Of a DNA stretch of 64,000 nt, positions 36,301 through 42,401 are shown piece by piece. Source of the DNA: Streptosporangium carneum (GTDB lineage Bacteria; Actinomycetota; Actinomycetes; Streptosporangiales; Streptosporangiaceae). A program made the translations under genes and the position numbers. Position 1 is the first letter of the stretch. Each line of letters opens with the position of its first letter. The stretch is from the NCBI RefSeq assembly GCF_027922005.1, contig NZ_BSEV01000009.1, positions 208,860-272,859 of the forward strand. Direction: 5' to 3'. The notes beneath the pieces are model-generated. The model worked only from the letters and a program-made list of their open reading frames with translations, ran no database searches and was not told where the DNA came from.

Positions 36301-37038
36301 GCGGGCGAAACGCTGCACCCCCTCGACGAGATCCCGCGGCAGGGGGACCTGGTGGGAGGCGCCCCGCGTGCCGCGGACCGCGGGGCGGGGCCGGTCGGTG
36401 GGCAGTTCCAGCGGGGCGGCGCCGGTGAGCTCCCGGCGCCAGTAGGCGAGGCTCTCGGCCGCCTCGTCGCCGTCGAGCATCAGGCGCTGCTCGGCGACGA
36501 AGTCGCCGTACCCGCAGGGCGGCGGGGGCAGCGGGGACGGCTTGCCGTCGAGGAAGGCGGTGTACAGGGCGGTGAGCTCGCCGATCAGGACGCCGAAGGA
36601 CCAGCCGTCGCAGACGATGTGGTGGGCGACGACGCACAGCACGTGGTCGCGGGGGCCGAAGGCGATCAGGCGGACCCGCAGCAGCGGCCCCTCCGCCAGG
36701 TCGAAGGAGCCGTTGGTCCATTCGGACAGCAGGGTCGCGGCCTCCTCGTCCCACCGGCCGGCCGGGATCGCGGTGCGGTCCACGACCTCCAGCCGGATCC
36801 GGCCCGGCGGATCGACGACCTGGACCGGCAGGCCGTCATGGGAGGGGAAGCGGGAGCGGAGCTGCTCGTGCCGGGCGACGACCTCGCCGAGCGCGCGGTC
36901 GAGCAGCCCGGCGTCGACCTCGCCGTACAGGCGGGAGGCGCTGAGGACGTTGTGGGAGGCGTCACCGGGATCGAGCCGGTCGAGGAACCACATGTGTTCC
37001 TGGCCGAATGAGAGGGACTGGTCCGGCATCGCGTTCAT
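30346..37038 (-). CDS. Two-module nonribosomal peptide synthetase (C-A-T-C-A-T)
   Basis: A 2230-residue enzyme. Module 1: condensation domain with HHIVCDG (about 139), adenylation domain (about 465-960; YTSGSTGRPKG, NVYGPTETT, YRTGD) and carrier LGGHSLLAI (about 1046). Module 2: HHILGDG (about 1234), adenylation (YTSGSTGVPKG about 1777; NTYGPTEAT) and carrier LGGHSLLAV (about 2174). Read against GrsA, the A1 pocket is DILQVGVIWK, close to the glycine code; A2 is DTEDLGTVIK, whose acidic residues suggest a basic side chain. There is no epimerase, thioesterase or reductase, so the chain must pass to another enzyme, presumably the divergent C-A-T-R protein. The leading C domain implies an acyl starter. 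ATG 37038 has AGGAG upstream. No MbtH gene is nearby. Confidence 0.93.
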   Translation of the reverse strand: MNAMPDQSLSFGQEHMWFLDRLDPGDASHNVLSASRLYGEVDAGLLDRALGEVVARHEQLRSRFPSHDGLPVQVVDPPGRIRLEVVDRTAIPAGRWDEEAATLLSEWTNGSFDLAEGPLLRVRLIAFGPRDHVLCVVAHHIVCDGWSFGVLIGELTALYTAFLDGKPSPLPPPPCGYGDFVAEQRLMLDGDEAAESLAYWRRELTGAAPLELPTDRPRPAVRGTRGASHQVPLPRDLVEGVQRFARAERCTPFMVFLAAYQLLLAGRSGADDVSVGSVAASRDRVEYEAVIGHFVTTLVFRGDLSGDPAFRALLRQTRRKVMGAFQHRRVPAERALEGSDAARDLSRNPLFQTVFVLHSMGDADLALPGVRVEMADSGFHASPYDLALQIFNAGDDHRMMLTYSTDLFDAETVAGYARDYQTLLERLVEEPEARLSHLLAPRGEERRVLVEDLNRTGRPLPAVPAMVTMFEERARATPDAPAVVAGDTVLRYAELDAAAERLAARLRAGGAGLGELVAVSLPRSADMVVGLLAVMKTGAAYLPVDADYPPARVALVLQDADPALLLTHGSLAGHLPAGRARVILVDAPGGAGDVDQETAAAEPPEGFPARARRAADPAYVLYTSGSTGRPKGVVVPNGALVNFLVAMRDLLDADPGTPAPGDRPGHGDLPASGDRPASGDHPGHEDRPGLAGHAAPAAPPGTGRDEVWLALTSLSFDISALELYLPLVTGGTVVVADGETARDGARLARLIRDTGVTHVQATPSGWWPLLDAGFDDERLTALVGGEALPLAQAVRLRARVRRLINVYGPTETTIWSTAWDVPENPTRVRIGRPIANTRVHVMGRNAELAPAGAPGELLIGGDGLADGYLRRPGLTADRFVPDPFGPPGARLYRTGDVVRRHPDGTLEYLGRSDNQVKLRGHRIELGEVESVVEEHPGVRQAVVAVRDELLVAYVVGDAAPEDLRAAVAERLPSWMTPTVFVTLDSLPLTPNGKIDRRALPAPGPSRRERAATPPRTPAERLVASTFAEVLGRNDVDALDDFFTLGGHSLLAIKTVARLGDALGVDLPVRELFLRPAVADLAAVLETLTGRRAVPLRRREPGAVVPLSAAQERLWFLHRLDPADASYSMYLVRRLRGPLDREALRGALGVLAARHESLRTRFPHEDGLPRTVVEPPGPVPLEELDLSHLPADRREAEARAATAARVNAPLDLEAAPPLRWTLLTLGAGDHVLCGVVHHILGDGWSLNVMFEELTLLYDARVRGTDAGLPEPPVQYGDFALWQRRREALGAGEESLAYWRDRLAGVPALDLPTDRPRSAGAGHGGAFHPLRIPGDLAARLEELARSRGATLFMLLLAAYQVLLSRHSGQHDFAVGSPTAGRDRVELEPVVGYFTNTLVLRADLSGDPSFGDLLARTATTVLGAMEHQEVPFERLLPALEIERDPTRTPLFQTMMILHSQDADTGPGGRFGGLSAEPFEHGYAQAKFDLMLEAWRGPGSLSLVFGYDTGLFTAATVAAMAGRLEVLLRALPSLADTPVSALPVLTAEDEALLARAADGGPAGTVSVPEEVARAVRLHPGATAVECGGSTLSYAGLDARVAALAALLRERGVSAGDVVGVCLGRTADTVPALLAVWRAGAAYLPLDPAYPAERLAFLVGDSGAAAVVTTAGHAVRLPPGVPTVVLDDAGDGGSATGAWAGTEDDTGAETGAGTESEAGAETGAENGTGAKPEAEAETEAETGELGGGTGAEAGAEGRGGENGPGVGRVPMPGEAAYLIYTSGSTGVPKGVVATHGGLAARVSWMREHYGLGPGDRVVQFASLSFDTHAEEIYPALAAGACVVMLPDGAATLPDLLASPRGNEITVLDLPTAYWHRLVETIDEVAWPASLRLVVLGGEQVHGTHVARWRERFGDRVRLVNTYGPTEATVIATAAELTGAGATGSARENAAMGDAAGTDGETPPIGRPIGGATAWILDPAGRPVPPGAPGELCLGGPGITLGYHRRPGQTAERFLPDPSGPPGSRLYRSGDRARLRPDGRIEFLGRLDAQVKVRGHRIEPGEIETRLLAHPKVSRAAVVARGDVLAAYVVGGGTAEELRAHLSSVLPRHLVPDAWVWLDTLPLTVSGKVDVAALPAPGPQAGAGHVPPRTDTEELVAEVWAEVLGLERVGALDDFFALGGHSLLAVRLVSRLRAETGVEVPIRTLFANATVETLALALEDLVAEALAELEPDGPTG
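31745..31985. repeat. Low-complexity insertion in NRPS adenylation domain A2
   Basis: About 80 residues made of Glu/Thr/Gly/Ala repeats (AETGA-type pentapeptides) inserted just before the nucleotide-binding YTSGSTG loop of A2. It keeps frame and has no counterpart in typical A domains. Confidence 0.75.
34930..35090. repeat. GDxPxx hexapeptide repeats inserted in adenylation domain A1
   Basis: About 50 extra residues between core motifs A3 and A4 of A1, including five tandem hexapeptides (GDRPGH, GDLPAS, GDRPAS, GDHPGH, EDRPGL) encoded by imperfect 18-bp DNA repeats. Confidence 0.75.
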
Positions 37039-37218
37039 GGGGAGGTTCTCCTGAAAGGCCCCGCGCCCGTCCCGGACCGCGAGGGGCGGACGGCGGATCG
37101 CGGGACGATCCCTGCTTCGGTCGTTTTATGCCACGTCGGACGAGCACGCGGCGATCAACAGATGAAACACTCCCGACGAGGATGATCCTGGACGTCGTCT
37201 CATCACGTCAACAGGTGA

Positions 37219-37240
37219 TTTTGTGGAGCGTTCCACAAAA
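37219..37240. promoter_or_regulatory. 22-bp inverted repeat in the divergent NRPS spacer
   Basis: TTTTGTGGA and TCCACAAAA are exact reverse complements around GCGT. The size and central GCGTTC look like an operator for a LacI- or TetR-type dimer. As RNA it would be a hairpin ending directly at the GGAGG before the small ORF at 37251. The 425-bp spacer 37039-37463 also holds a promoter (37334-37362) and a second GC-centred imperfect palindrome (TGGGGGCGCTCCCG near 37365). Confidence 0.55.
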
Positions 37241-37250
37241 GGAGGCCAGA

Positions 37251-37310
37251 ATGGGTGAAATTCGGAAAATAGCAGCTCAGTGCCTTGGGGGAGGAGTGGA
37301 GGGCAAGTAG
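37251..37310 (+). CDS. Possible 19-residue peptide between the divergent NRPS genes
   Basis: ATG 37251 to TAG 37310 would encode MGEIRKIAAQCLGGGVEGK. A strong Shine-Dalgarno (AAAAGGAGG) lies 5-6 nt upstream, directly after the 22-bp palindrome. Third positions are only about half G/C, unlike the strongly G/C-ending neighbours, so it is either not coding or under unusual constraint. A leader peptide, signalling peptide or plain chance are all possible. I recognise no family. Confidence 0.3.
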   Translation: MGEIRKIAAQCLGGGVEGK

Positions 37311-37333
37311 AAATCCCAGCTAATGAGCAAATG

Positions 37334-37362
37334 TTGACGCATATAGCCATAAACCCTAGCCT
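37334..37362 (+). promoter_or_regulatory. Promoter of the C-A-T-R NRPS and exporter operon
   Basis: -35 TTGACG, exactly 17 bp, -10 TAGCCT. Expected start of transcription near 37369, giving a leader of about 95 nt before ATG 37464. The best sigma-70-type promoter I see in the window. Confidence 0.65.
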
Positions 37363-37463
37363 TTGGGGGCGCTCCCGCATTCTTGTTCTCTTTTCCCTGC
37401 TCACGCCAGCCTGGTGTGAAAGCCATCAGGCCGATCGGCAGGCCGTACGAGGAGGAGGGTCGG

Positions 37464-40400
37464 ATGGCGGGCGAAGCGAGGCCGAGACCCCGGATGGACC
37501 GCGACACGCTGCGACGACTCGCCGCGCTGAGGTCGGCGGAGCGGACCGTTCCCGTCCGCGACCGTGCGAGGCCGGTGCCGCTCACCCCCTCCCAGGAACG
37601 CCTGTGGTTCCTCGACCGGGCGGGGTTCGACGGCTCCACCTACCTGCTCTGGGCCGGGCAGCGCCTGAAGGGCCCACTGGACGCGGAGCTCGCCGACACG
37701 GCGCTGAAGACGGTCGTCGCGCGGCACGAGGCGCTGCGCACCGGGATCGTGGAGACACCCGGCGGGCCTGTGCAGGTGGTGCACGACCGGATCGTCCCCC
37801 AGCCCCCGGCGCACGAGGGGGCGCTCCCGACGGCGCGGGGGCGGACGCCGTGCGATCCGCCCGGCGAGGCGGACCCCGGCCCCCTGCTGCCGCTGGTGGA
37901 CCTGCGCGACGCGCCCCCCGGCACGGCGGAGGCCGTAACCCGGGCGCTGACGGCGGCCCCCATGGACCTCGCCCGGCCGCCGCTGCTGCGCGCCGCGCTG
38001 CTGCGGCTCGCCCCCGACGATCACGTCCTGCTGCTGTGCATCCACCACATCGTCTCGGACGGCCCCTCCACCGAGGTCGTCGTCCAGGAGCTGTTCGCCG
38101 CCTACCGGGCACTGCTGGCAGGGGAGGACCCGGTCGCGGCGCTGCCCGAGGCGGGCGCCCAGTTCCCCGACTACGCCGTGTGGCTCGCCGACCGGGGGAC
38201 CGGGCGGTCCGAGGCGGCCCGCGCCCACTGGCGCGAGCATCTGCACGGCGCCCCCGCCCTGCTGGGCCTGCCGGCCGACCGGCCGCGTCCGGCCACCCCC
38301 ACCCTCCGCGGCGACCGCTGTGTCGCCGAGCTCGAGCCCGGCCTGTCGGAGGCGCTGCGCGACCTCGCGCGACGCGAGCAGTGCACCCTGTTCATGGTCT
38401 TCCTGGCGGCGTTCGCCGCGGTGCTGGCCCGGGTGTGCGACGAGGACGACGTCGTCGTCGGCACCCCCGTGGCCAACCGCGACCTCCAGCAGTTGCAGCG
38501 GTCGGTCGGCATGTACGTCAACACGCTGGCGCTGCGCGCGGACCTGAGCGGCGACCCGACGCTGGCAGGCCTGCTGGACCAGGTCAAGGAGACCGCCGTC
38601 GCGGGACTGGAGCACCAGATGCTCCCCTTCGACCAGGTGGTCGACCTCCTGCGGGTGCCCCGCGACCTCAGCTACAACCCGGTCTTCCAGGCCATGCTGG
38701 TGGTCGAGCCGGGCGCCCCGCCGGTCTGGGAGCCCGCGCCCGGCCTGACCGCCACCGGCTGGTCGCTGCCCACCCCCGGCGCCAGGTTCGACCTGACGCT
38801 GTGCGTCGTCACCGGGGAGCGGATCGGCCTGAACCTCGACTACGCCGCGGACCTGTTCGACGCCGCGACCGCCGAGCGGCTGACCGGCCACCTGGTGACC
38901 GTGCTGACCGCCATGGCCGAACGGCTCGCCACCCCCGTCTGGGAGGTGGACCTCGCCCCCCGCCCGGCGGACGGGATCCGGGGCGGGACGGGGAGCCGGG
39001 TCCCCGAGGTCCGAGGCGGACCGGACGGCTGGGCGGACGACGCCCCGGCGCGTACGGGGGCAGGAAGGACGGAGGCCGGGGAGGCAGAGGCCGGGCACAC
39101 GGGCGCCGGGGCGTCGGAGGCCGGAAGGACGGAGGCCGGGCACACGGGCGCCGGAGAGACGGAGGCCGGAAAAAAGACGGAGGCCGGGCACACGGGCGCC
39201 GGGGAGACGGAATCCGCCGGACGGCCGGTGCACGAGCTCGTCGCCGCGCAGGCGGCGCGGACGCCGGACGCCCCGGCGATCCTGTCCCGGGGCCGGACGC
39301 TCACCTACGGGGAGCTGGACCGGCGGGCCAACCACCTCGCCCACCTGCTGGCGGGCGTCCCCGTCGCGGGGCGGCCGGTCGGCGTGCTCGTCTCCGACGT
39401 GCCCGACGCCGTGGTGGCGATCCTCGCCGCGCTCAAGGCGGGCGGCTCCTACCTTCCGCTGGACCCCGCCCACCCGCCGGTCAGGCTCGCCGGCGTCCTG
39501 GACGAGACGGACGTCCCGGTCCTGCTGGCCTCCGAGGGGACCGCGGTCGACCCCGCACTGCTCGGCCACGGCTCCCGCACGCTCCTGCGGACCGGCCCCG
39601 GCGTCGCCGACACGCCGCCGCCGGTCCCCCCGGCCCGCCCTGCGGACCTCGCCTACACCATCTTCACGTCCGGCTCGACCGGCAGGCCCAAGGGGGTGAT
39701 GATCACCCACGGCACCCTCTCCCGGTTCAACCGCTCGTTCGTCGACGCCCACCGCTTCGGCCCGGCGGACCGCGTCCTCATGCTGCCACCGCTGACCTTC
39801 GACGCCTCCGTCGGCGACCTGTTCCCGGCGCTCACCTCGGGCGCGTCCCTGGCGCTGCACCCCGAGCCCGCCCTGCTCGACGGGCCCGAGCTGGTCCGCT
39901 TCTGCGCCGAGCTGGAGGTCACGGCCGTCGACGCCCCGGCCGCGCTCTGGCGGCGCTGGGGCGACGACCTGGCGGGGCACGCCGTGCCGGAGGACTGGCC
40001 GGTCCGGCTCATGATGATCGGCGGCGAGCGCGCCTCGACGGCGTCGGCCCGCGCGTGGGCGCGGGCCACCGGCGGCCGGATCGAGCTGGTCAACCACTAC
40101 GGCCCCACCGAGGCCACCGTCTGCGCGACCACCCATCACACGGTGGAGGGACCCGAGGACGCCGCCCACCTGCCCATCGGCCTCCCCCTGGACCACGTGC
40201 GCGCCTACGTGCTCGACCGGCGCGGCAGGCCGTCCCCGGCCGGCACGCCCGGGGAGCTCCACCTCGGGGGAGAGTGCCTGGCCCGGGGGTACGCGGGACA
40301 GGCGGGGCTGACCGCGGCCAGGTTCGTCCCCGACCCCCACTCGCCGACGCCCGGCGCCCGCATGTACCGCACCGGCGACCTGGCCCGCCTGCGCGCGGAC

Positions 40401-42401
40401 GGGACGCTGGAGTTCCTCGGCCGGGCCGACGGCCAGGTGAAGATCAACGGTTATCTGGTCGAACCCGCCGAGGTCGAGGCGGCCCTGTCGGAGCACCCGG
40501 AGGTCCTGGACTGCGCCGTCACCACCCGTCCCGACGCGGCGGGCCACCACCGTCTGATCGCCTACGTCGTCACGGGAGCCGGGGAGCCCGGACACGGGGG
40601 AGACGGGATGTCCGCATCCTCCGGCGGCGACGGTGGCGGTGACGGCCGCGACGGGACCGGAGCCGGGATCGGCGACCGTGCCCGGACGGGGGACGGCTCC
40701 GGCGGCCGCGACGCCGGGTCCCCGGTGGCCGGGCTCCGGCGCTGGCTGCGCGGGCGTCTCCCCGACTACCTGGTGCCCGCCGTGTTCGTCCCGCTGGAGC
40801 GGATCCCGCACACCGCGCACGGCAAGACCGACCTGGCGGCGCTGCCCGACCCGGCCGACCTCCCCGGGCCGTCCTCCCACGAGCCGCCGACCGGCCCGAC
40901 GGAGACCGCGCTGGCCGAGATCTGGGAGCGGGTCCTCGACGTCAAGCGGGTCGGCAGGTCCGACAACTTCTTCACCGCCGGGGGGCACTCCCTGCGGGTC
41001 GCCGAGGTCATCGCCGAGATCGACCGCTCGCTGGGCGTGCGGCTGCCGATGCGGGCCCTGTTCGAGGCCGCCGACCTGGCGGAGCTGGCCGAGCTGACCG
41101 ACGCGGCGGCCGCGGAGTCGGGAGCCGCGGGAACGGCAGGGGCGGGGGACGACGACGCCGACCTGCGGGCCGAGGCCGTCCTGCCCGCCGACGTCGTCGT
41201 GCGCGCCCGCGTGTCCGGGACCGGGGCCGGCGAGGGAGACGCGCCCGCCGCGCGCGCCCGGGGCGCCGAACGCGAGCCGTGGAGGAGCGGGCCGCCCGGC
41301 ACGGTCCTGCTGACCGGCGCCACCGGTTTCCTCGGCGCCCACCTGACCGCCGAGCTGCTGGCCCGCACCCCGGCCAGGCTGGTCTGCCTGGTCCGCGCCG
41401 ACTCGGCCGCCCACGCCCTGCGCCGCGTCCGCGACAACCTCACCCGGCACGGCCTGGACCCGGCCGTCCTGGGCGACCGGGTCACCGGCCTGCCCGGCGA
41501 CCTGGCCGCGCCGCGCCTGGGGCTGGACGACTCCGTGCTCGCCGAGCTGGCCGCCACGGTGGACGTCGTCTGCCACAACGGCGGGCTGGTCAACTTCGCG
41601 CAGCCGTACGCGATGCTCCGCCCGGCCAACGTGGCGGGCACCCTGGAGGTGCTCCGCCTGGCGGCGGCCGGCGGCGGTCTGCCCGTGCACCACGTCTCGA
41701 CCCTGGGCGTCTACCTGGGGTCGGCGTACCGGGATCTGCGCGTGACCGAGGCGGACCCGCCGGACGACCCCGACGGCCTGTACGGCGGCTACAACCGGAG
41801 CAAGTGGGTGGCCGACAGCCTGGTCCGGCAGGCGAGGTCGCGGGGGATCCCGGTCACCGTCCACCGGCCCGCCCGCGTCACCGGCGACAGCCGCAGCGGG
41901 GTGGGCGTCCCCGAGGACTACTTCACCCGCCTGCTCGTCACCTTCGCGCAGGTCGGCCTGGTGCCTGCCCTGTCCTACGAGGAGGACCTCTTCCCCGTCG
42001 ACCTCCTCGCGGCGGGCGTCGCCTCGGCCGTGGCCGAGCCCCCGGCCGGGCAGGGGGAGGACATCCACTACTTCAACCCGGCGACGATGGGCTACGACCG
42101 GATCGCCGAGGCGCTGCGCGAGCACGGCCATCCCGCGCGGACGGTCCCGTGGGAGGAGTGGCGCGACGAGGTCGCCGGACGGCTCGCCGCCGGGGACGAC
42201 CTGGCGATCGGCCCGTTCGCGGGCGTCGTCGCCGGGCCGGAGCCGACCTTCCCCCGTCCCCTGTTCGACTGCCGGGCGACGCACGGGCGCCTGGCGGCCC
42301 TCGGAATCGTCTGCCCGCCGGCGGACTCCGAGCTGCTCGGCCGGTACCTGGGCGCCCTGGTCGCCTCCGGCCACCTCCCATCCCCCCAAGGAGCGTCATG
42401 A
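37464..42401 (+). CDS. One-module NRPS with terminal thioester reductase (C-A-T-R)
   Basis: A 1645-residue enzyme. C domain with HHIVSDG (about 193); a repetitive linker (about 525-590); A domain (FTSGSTGRPKG about 735, NHYGPTEAT, YRTGD) whose pocket reads DAGDIGHVCK, matching no code I know; a Gly/Asp-rich insertion (about 1040-1088); carrier AGGHSLRVA (about 1175); and a reductase (from about 1278) with the NADPH motif LLTGATGFLGAHL and catalytic YNRSK. Such reductases release the chain as an aldehyde or alcohol, so this is the terminal module. ATG 37464 has GGAGG 5-7 nt upstream. The stop overlaps the exporter start (ATGA). Divergent from the two-module NRPS. Confidence 0.93.
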   Translation: MAGEARPRPRMDRDTLRRLAALRSAERTVPVRDRARPVPLTPSQERLWFLDRAGFDGSTYLLWAGQRLKGPLDAELADTALKTVVARHEALRTGIVETPGGPVQVVHDRIVPQPPAHEGALPTARGRTPCDPPGEADPGPLLPLVDLRDAPPGTAEAVTRALTAAPMDLARPPLLRAALLRLAPDDHVLLLCIHHIVSDGPSTEVVVQELFAAYRALLAGEDPVAALPEAGAQFPDYAVWLADRGTGRSEAARAHWREHLHGAPALLGLPADRPRPATPTLRGDRCVAELEPGLSEALRDLARREQCTLFMVFLAAFAAVLARVCDEDDVVVGTPVANRDLQQLQRSVGMYVNTLALRADLSGDPTLAGLLDQVKETAVAGLEHQMLPFDQVVDLLRVPRDLSYNPVFQAMLVVEPGAPPVWEPAPGLTATGWSLPTPGARFDLTLCVVTGERIGLNLDYAADLFDAATAERLTGHLVTVLTAMAERLATPVWEVDLAPRPADGIRGGTGSRVPEVRGGPDGWADDAPARTGAGRTEAGEAEAGHTGAGASEAGRTEAGHTGAGETEAGKKTEAGHTGAGETESAGRPVHELVAAQAARTPDAPAILSRGRTLTYGELDRRANHLAHLLAGVPVAGRPVGVLVSDVPDAVVAILAALKAGGSYLPLDPAHPPVRLAGVLDETDVPVLLASEGTAVDPALLGHGSRTLLRTGPGVADTPPPVPPARPADLAYTIFTSGSTGRPKGVMITHGTLSRFNRSFVDAHRFGPADRVLMLPPLTFDASVGDLFPALTSGASLALHPEPALLDGPELVRFCAELEVTAVDAPAALWRRWGDDLAGHAVPEDWPVRLMMIGGERASTASARAWARATGGRIELVNHYGPTEATVCATTHHTVEGPEDAAHLPIGLPLDHVRAYVLDRRGRPSPAGTPGELHLGGECLARGYAGQAGLTAARFVPDPHSPTPGARMYRTGDLARLRADGTLEFLGRADGQVKINGYLVEPAEVEAALSEHPEVLDCAVTTRPDAAGHHRLIAYVVTGAGEPGHGGDGMSASSGGDGGGDGRDGTGAGIGDRARTGDGSGGRDAGSPVAGLRRWLRGRLPDYLVPAVFVPLERIPHTAHGKTDLAALPDPADLPGPSSHEPPTGPTETALAEIWERVLDVKRVGRSDNFFTAGGHSLRVAEVIAEIDRSLGVRLPMRALFEAADLAELAELTDAAAAESGAAGTAGAGDDDADLRAEAVLPADVVVRARVSGTGAGEGDAPAARARGAEREPWRSGPPGTVLLTGATGFLGAHLTAELLARTPARLVCLVRADSAAHALRRVRDNLTRHGLDPAVLGDRVTGLPGDLAAPRLGLDDSVLAELAATVDVVCHNGGLVNFAQPYAMLRPANVAGTLEVLRLAAAGGGLPVHHVSTLGVYLGSAYRDLRVTEADPPDDPDGLYGGYNRSKWVADSLVRQARSRGIPVTVHRPARVTGDSRSGVGVPEDYFTRLLVTFAQVGLVPALSYEEDLFPVDLLAAGVASAVAEPPAGQGEDIHYFNPATMGYDRIAEALREHGHPARTVPWEEWRDEVAGRLAAGDDLAIGPFAGVVAGPEPTFPRPLFDCRATHGRLAALGIVCPPADSELLGRYLGALVASGHLPSPQGAS
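39040..39220. repeat. Tandem repeats in the C-A linker of the C-A-T-R NRPS
   Basis: The linker encodes repeated TEAGHTGAGE-type decapeptides, with about 30-bp DNA repeats built on ACGGAGGCCGGGCACACGGG. A run of six A (39170-39175) interrupts one copy and adds a Lys pair. Confidence 0.8.

Noticed and set aside
34960-37011. 683-codon and similar long plus-strand frames inside the NRPS
   Set aside because: Shadows of the minus-strand NRPS, whose motifs are complete and in order.
37401-42389. 1662-codon minus-strand frame antisense to the C-A-T-R NRPS
   Set aside because: No domain; the sense frame has every NRPS core motif.
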